From Streptosporangiaceae bacterium (lineage in GTDB: Bacteria > Actinomycetota > Actinomycetes > Streptosporangiales > Streptosporangiaceae): a DNA stretch of 8,300 nt. A model generated the notes under the pieces. That model did no database searches. It was not told the DNA's origin and saw only the letters and a list, made by a program, of their open reading frames with translations. The position numbers and the translations under genes are program-made. Below, in pieces: positions 5,945-8,300 of this stretch (position 1 is the first letter of the stretch; each line of letters starts with the position of its first letter). Location of the stretch: the NCBI GenBank assembly GCA_030039095.1, contig JASHQP010000289.1:1-8300 (forward strand), written 5' to 3'.

Positions 5945-6454
5945 TTACTCCCCGGTCCGGCCGTCGGCGAGCTCGACCACGACGTCAAGCTGGCCGACAT
6001 GGCGCGCGTACTCCTGGAGCAGGTGAAACAGGACCCGCTCGAGCGACGCCGGCTCGGCGCCGCCCCACCGCTCGCCGGGCTTGCCGATGTCCGCGAGGTC
6101 GTGGCATCCCACGATGATCCTGGTCCGTTCGGCCTGTGCGTTGAGCTTCGCGACCAGGCCATCCACCGTCTCGTCCGGAGCCACGTACCAGCGGCCGTCC
6201 CTGGCATCGGCCCACGGCTCAGAGATGTCGGTGCCCTCGAAGCCCCAGTCGAGCCAGCGCATCTCGACGTAGCGCAGGTGCTCGAGCAACTCGATCGGCG
6301 TCCAGCCCGACGGCAGCCGGCTGCGCCGCACCTCTTCGGGTGGCAGACCGCTCACCTTGTCGACAAGCCGGTCACGGAAGAAGTCGAGATAGCGCAGGAA
6401 GACTTCGGCCCGTGATGACGCCGGATCGGTGGGTTCTGGAAACGGAAGGCTCAT
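5945..6454 (-). CDS. DinB-superfamily protein (DUF664-like)
   Basis: 169-residue four-helix-bundle protein of the DinB/DUF664 type. This superfamily includes divalent-metal proteins and thiol (mycothiol) transferases in actinomycetes. Landmarks: FLRYLDFFRDRLVDKVSGL (19-37), GWTPIELLEHLRYVEMRWLDW (50-70) with candidate metal ligand H59, and a C-terminal helix LERVLFHLLQEYARHVGQLD (138-157) with H144, E148 and H152. In many DUF664 relatives the GQ at 154-155 is GH, so one possible ligand is replaced by Gln here. The product is soluble, with no signal peptide. The ATG at 6454 is the only reasonable start; the SD is weak (GGCAGG). The gene is followed after 12 bp by the YciI remnant and is separated from the upstream oxygenase-like gene by a palindrome, so it probably has its own promoter. 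Partner thiol and substrate are unknown. Confidence 0.88.
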   Translation of the reverse strand: MSLPFPEPTDPASSRAEVFLRYLDFFRDRLVDKVSGLPPEEVRRSRLPSGWTPIELLEHLRYVEMRWLDWGFEGTDISEPWADARDGRWYVAPDETVDGLVAKLNAQAERTRIIVGCHDLADIGKPGERWGGAEPASLERVLFHLLQEYARHVGQLDVVVELADGRTGE

Positions 6455-6495
6455 GAGCTAAGCCTGCCGCACGGGACTGACAATTTCACGCGATG

Positions 6496-6525
6496 GGGCC
6501 CCGGGTGCAGCTGCACCCGGGGCCC
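6496..6525. terminator. 30-bp perfect palindrome, probable terminator of the oxygenase-like gene
   Basis: Each 15-nt half (GGGCCCCGGGTGCAG, 6496-6510, and its exact reverse complement, 6511-6525) pairs fully. As RNA this gives about 13 G/C-rich pairs with a 4-nt loop. It lies 40 bp after the TAA (6567-6565) of the minus-strand gene and upstream of the DinB-like gene. No U-tract follows, as is common for actinomycete terminators. A dyad operator for the downstream gene is the alternative. Confidence 0.65.
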
Positions 6526-6564
6526 GCGCCCGCTGGCGTTGAGACGCCGCCTGTGCGAGCGCCG

Positions 6565-7239
6565 TTACGGCCGCGCCGCGGCCATCTTGCGCGCGGCCGG
6601 ATCGCTCTCGCTTTCCCGCTCGCGGCTGATCCACCCGTCGATCACGTCGTCGCTGGACCACGAGGTGATCAGCGAGTAACGCGGCTTCGGGCCTGGGTGC
6701 CACACGACGTGGTAGAGGCGCTGAGTGTCGATGACCAGCTGCATACCCGGGTGCAGACGGATGCGCGTCTCGGTCGAGGGATCGTCTTTATCCTCGCGCA
6801 GGATGAAGACCGATTTCCCCGCTGCGTCGTCCAGCTCGAGCCAGGATCGGACGACCCATGACTCGCCATCGGGATTCAGGCGGTTGTTGTCATCCAGGTG
6901 CAGCTGACGAAGCGCCGTCGACTCGTCGCTTGGGTTGAGCTTGATGACGCGGACGCGTCCGAAGTTGCCGCCAATCTGCTCGACGTATTCGGCCAGGCCG
7001 GGAGCGATCTTGCGGTTCTTCGTCCAGATACCGTCCTTGTCGGGCTTGCCATGATCCCAGAAGCCGCGGCAGTCCATTTCGCCAGTCGCCGAGGTCAGCG
7101 GCGCGAAATTGGTGTCGCCACCGCTTTTCCAGTCCATGTACTCGAGCGATTCCCACTCGGCAGGATCAATGGGCGTCCCCTGCCAATCACGCAGGATTAC
7201 GTAGCCTTTGTCCGACAGGATATCGAGCTTGCGATGCAT
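6565..7239 (-). CDS. Putative Fe(II)/2-oxoglutarate-type oxygenase, family not recognised
   Basis: 224 residues from the ATG at 7239, chosen because GAGGGG lies about 6 nt upstream; the frame stays open to 7296 but without support. I do not recognise the family. The second half looks like a double-stranded beta-helix oxygenase: LHLDDNN with H114 and D116 (HxD), a stretch of beta-strands (SWVVRSWLELDDAAGKSVFI, then MQLVIDTQRLYHVVWHPGP), a distal H177 and R187 in PRYSLITSW, exactly ten residues after H177. This fits the HxD...H...R facial triad plus 2-oxoglutarate-binding Arg. H181 is an alternative ligand. The first half (LDILSDKGYVILRDWQGTP, GFWDHGKPDKDGIW) is rich in Trp and Asp, and the C-terminus is charged and probably disordered. 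No signal peptide. Third-position GC is visibly lower than in the flanking genes (many GAT, AAA, ATT, GTA codons), suggesting separate ancestry. Confidence 0.6.
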   Translation of the reverse strand: MHRKLDILSDKGYVILRDWQGTPIDPAEWESLEYMDWKSGGDTNFAPLTSATGEMDCRGFWDHGKPDKDGIWTKNRKIAPGLAEYVEQIGGNFGRVRVIKLNPSDESTALRQLHLDDNNRLNPDGESWVVRSWLELDDAAGKSVFILREDKDDPSTETRIRLHPGMQLVIDTQRLYHVVWHPGPKPRYSLITSWSSDDVIDGWISRERESESDPAARKMAAARP

Positions 7240-7580
7240 GCCATTCCCCTCGTGTGGCCATCTGACTTTCTTTTCCCCCGGGCCCGCCGTTCCCATATCC
7301 CCTTACCGGCCTCGCTACTCGTCCGGAACGGCTCACTTATTGAGATGTGGCAATGATTTTGGGATTCCATGACCCAGAAAGCCAACTCATTAGCCGCGGC
7401 ACGGCCAGCATTAACGGAGCCGATGTTTCCCCTTGGCGCGGCAAAGCTTGCACAAAAGAGCGCGGGACTGGCCGGTTGCACCGGCAGGGTGGTGAGCAGC
7501 CGGCAACGGCGGCCCGCCCCTTTGGCCGCACCGGCACGCCGACGGCCTCGGTCCGCGTCTGCGTCAGGCGGTCGACCTCG

Positions 7581-7670
7581 CGTGTTGAAGATCAGCCGGG
7601 GCAGTCTTCACGGTTGCTTCAACCGCAAATCGATACAAATTGGTCACGCCTTGACTGGATCACGTGAAGA
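7581..7670 (+). promoter_or_regulatory. Candidate structured leader with mutually exclusive stems
   Basis: Four short segments are mutually complementary: A GTTGAAGA (7584-7591), B TCTTCACG (7605-7612), C CTTCAAC (7617-7623) and D CGTGAAGA (7663-7670). A pairs with B over 6 bp or with C over 7 bp; B pairs with D over all 8 bp; C also closes its own hairpin CGGTTG-CTT-CAACCG (7611-7625). Such competition is seen in attenuators and riboswitch-like leaders, but short matches in 90 nt can arise by chance, and it lies about 240 bp before the next start codon. Confidence 0.25.
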
Positions 7671-7726
7671 GCGGTGGTGATCAAGGAGCTGCGCGGGGCG
7701 CACGGCTCAGCAGGGCGCACGGACCG

Positions 7727-7752
7727 CCGCCCGGCCGGCGGACGCCGGGCGG
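7727..7752. repeat. GC-rich hairpin, 8-bp stem
   Basis: CCGCCCGG (7727-7734) and CCGGGCGG (7745-7752) are exact reverse complements around a 10-nt loop. It sits between the candidate leader and the Tyr-rich gene and could attenuate or terminate transcription, though such stems are frequent in DNA this GC-rich. Confidence 0.4.
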
Positions 7753-7905
7753 GCGAAGTGAATGGCGAGTGGCCGTACAGGCACCCTTCAGGCTGTCAGC
7801 AAAGATCAGGTAGGCGATGAGAGGGCCTTCAGCTTTCCCACAGGTGCCCGGCCAACGATGGAAACGCAGATACAGGGACCGAAAAAGTACGAGGGGGCCG
7901 CGCCT

Positions 7906-8300
7906 ATGGGGAGCATCTACGACCCGCCGGTTTCGGGTGAACCAGGACAGCAGCCGCCGTACTCGCGCGGGTCTGGCACCGGCGACCCGAACCGTCGCGG
8001 CGCTGACGGTCCCGCCGGCAGCGGCGGTGAAGGTGCTGGCGGCCCTGGCGGCGCTGGGCCCTACGCCGACGCGCCCCACGGCCGACGCCCCTATGCCCAG
8101 CAGACGTACGGCCAAGGACCCAACGGCCAGCCGGCATATGGCCAGCAAACGTACGGCCAGCAAACGTACGGCGAGGGAACCTACGGCCAGGGAACCTACG
8201 GCGGCGGGCCCTACGGCGGCGGGCCCTATGCCCAGGGACCGTACGGCCAGGGACCGTACGGCTACGGCGGGCCGGCCGGGCCCGGTGGCCCCTACGGCTA
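7906..8300 (+). CDS. N-terminus of a protein with a Tyr/Gly/Gln-rich low-complexity domain, incomplete
   Basis: 131 codons are visible and the frame is open at the right edge. The ATG at 7906 has a strong SD, GAGGGGG (7891-7897), with an 8-nt gap; an in-frame ATG at 7858 would add 16 residues but lacks a comparable SD. Composition by region: residues 1-24 Pro/Gln/Gly (MGSIYDPPVSGEPG onwards), 25-61 Gly/Ala/Pro, and 62-121 twelve pentapeptides of the form [TP]YG[QG][GQ]. No globular domain, signal peptide or membrane segment is present so far. In actinomycetes such disordered Pro/Gly/Gln/Tyr-rich N-termini commonly precede membrane domains (for example small multi-helix DUF proteins, RDD or YIP1-type proteins) or envelope proteins, so the functional part probably lies beyond the window. 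The exact family cannot be told. Confidence 0.75.
   Translation, partial: MGSIYDPPVSGEPGQQPPYSRGSGTGDPNRRGADGPAGSGGEGAGGPGGAGPYADAPHGRRPYAQQTYGQGPNGQPAYGQQTYGQQTYGEGTYGQGTYGGGPYGGGPYAQGPYGQGPYGYGGPAGPGGPYG
8089..8268 (+). repeat. 15-bp (pentapeptide) tandem array, 12 units
   Basis: Tyr codons recur every 15 nt at 8092, 8107, 8137, 8152, 8167, 8182, 8197, 8212, 8227, 8242 and 8257, with AAC (Asn) replacing Tyr at 8122. The units read PYAQQ, TYGQG, PNGQP, AYGQQ, TYGQQ, TYGEG, TYGQG, TYGGG, PYGGG, PYAQG, PYGQG, PYGYG. Neighbouring units are close at the DNA level (for example CAAACGTACGGCCAG), indicating recent slippage or unequal exchange. Confidence 0.92.

Larger units (their letters stand above)
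7240..7905. other. Gene-free divergent intergenic region (665 bp)
   Basis: It separates the minus-strand oxygenase-like gene from the plus-strand Tyr-rich gene, so it should hold promoters for both. Frames of about 100 codons exist on the plus strand near 7347-7680 but have no third-position GC bias, no SD and no family motif, so I do not call them. The part 7255-7460 is less GC-rich than the rest. Elements seen: alternative pairing segments at 7581-7670, a 10-bp direct repeat GGGCGCACGG at 7696-7705 and 7713-7722, and a GC-rich hairpin with arms 7727-7734 and 7745-7752. No confident -35/-10 pair was found for either gene. Confidence 0.5.

Noticed and set aside
7347..7680. Two overlapping plus-strand frames of about 100 codons
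   Set aside because: They have no SD, no third-position GC preference and no recognisable motif; they are better explained as chance openings in intergenic DNA.
7681..8163. 160-codon minus-strand open frame beginning with a hydrophobic-looking stretch
   Set aside because: The leucine/valine-rich start is the reverse reading of the 15-bp Tyr/Gly/Gln array; it has no SD and no family motif.

Overview
The window reads as chromosomal DNA of a high-GC actinomycete. G and C dominate third codon positions, GTG starts are common, Shine-Dalgarno (SD) sequences are of the GGGGAGG type, and the gene families (LLM-class flavin oxidoreductase, DinB/DUF664, secreted RCC1-repeat protein) are typical of actinomycetes. 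I cannot name the genus from the sequence.

Left part (1-3876, minus strand): a four-gene, tightly packed putative operon. In order of transcription it holds a YtcJ-like amidohydrolase (2242-3876), a second amidohydrolase of the imidazolonepropionase/prolidase-like group (976-2226), a small TIGR04076-family protein (556-903), and an LLM-class flavin-dependent oxidoreductase that runs off the left edge (1-559). Gaps are 15 bp, 72 bp and a 4-bp overlap. The layout suggests a catabolic pathway in which an amide- or ring-containing compound is hydrolysed twice and oxidised or reduced by a flavin/F420 enzyme. The substrate cannot be read from the sequence.

Middle part (3877-5932): a decaying region. 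A secreted RCC1-repeat protein gene (3989-4561, plus) has an in-frame TGA where relatives carry Trp, and appears internally deleted and truncated. A 450-bp gene-free stretch follows, with a 17-bp perfect inverted repeat (4750-4807) and a 25-bp tandem repeat (4891-4940). An intact DUF72/YecE-like gene (5016-5822, plus) comes next. It converges on a remnant of a YciI-like gene (about 5825-5932, minus) that has a stop at codon 3 and has lost its middle.

Right part (5945-8300): a DinB/DUF664-type protein (5945-6454, minus); a 30-bp perfect palindrome that is probably a terminator (6496-6525); a putative Fe(II)/2-oxoglutarate-type oxygenase of unrecognised family (6565-7239, minus) with lower third-position GC than its neighbours; a 665-bp gene-free stretch with possible alternative RNA structures; and the start of a plus-strand gene (7906 onward) whose N-terminus is a Tyr/Gly/Gln-rich pentapeptide repeat domain.

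I found no convincing defence system, CRISPR array, tRNA/rRNA or intact mobile element. The points most worth following are the double-amidohydrolase operon, the two genes caught in decay, the YGQQ-type low-complexity domain, and the unassigned oxygenase.
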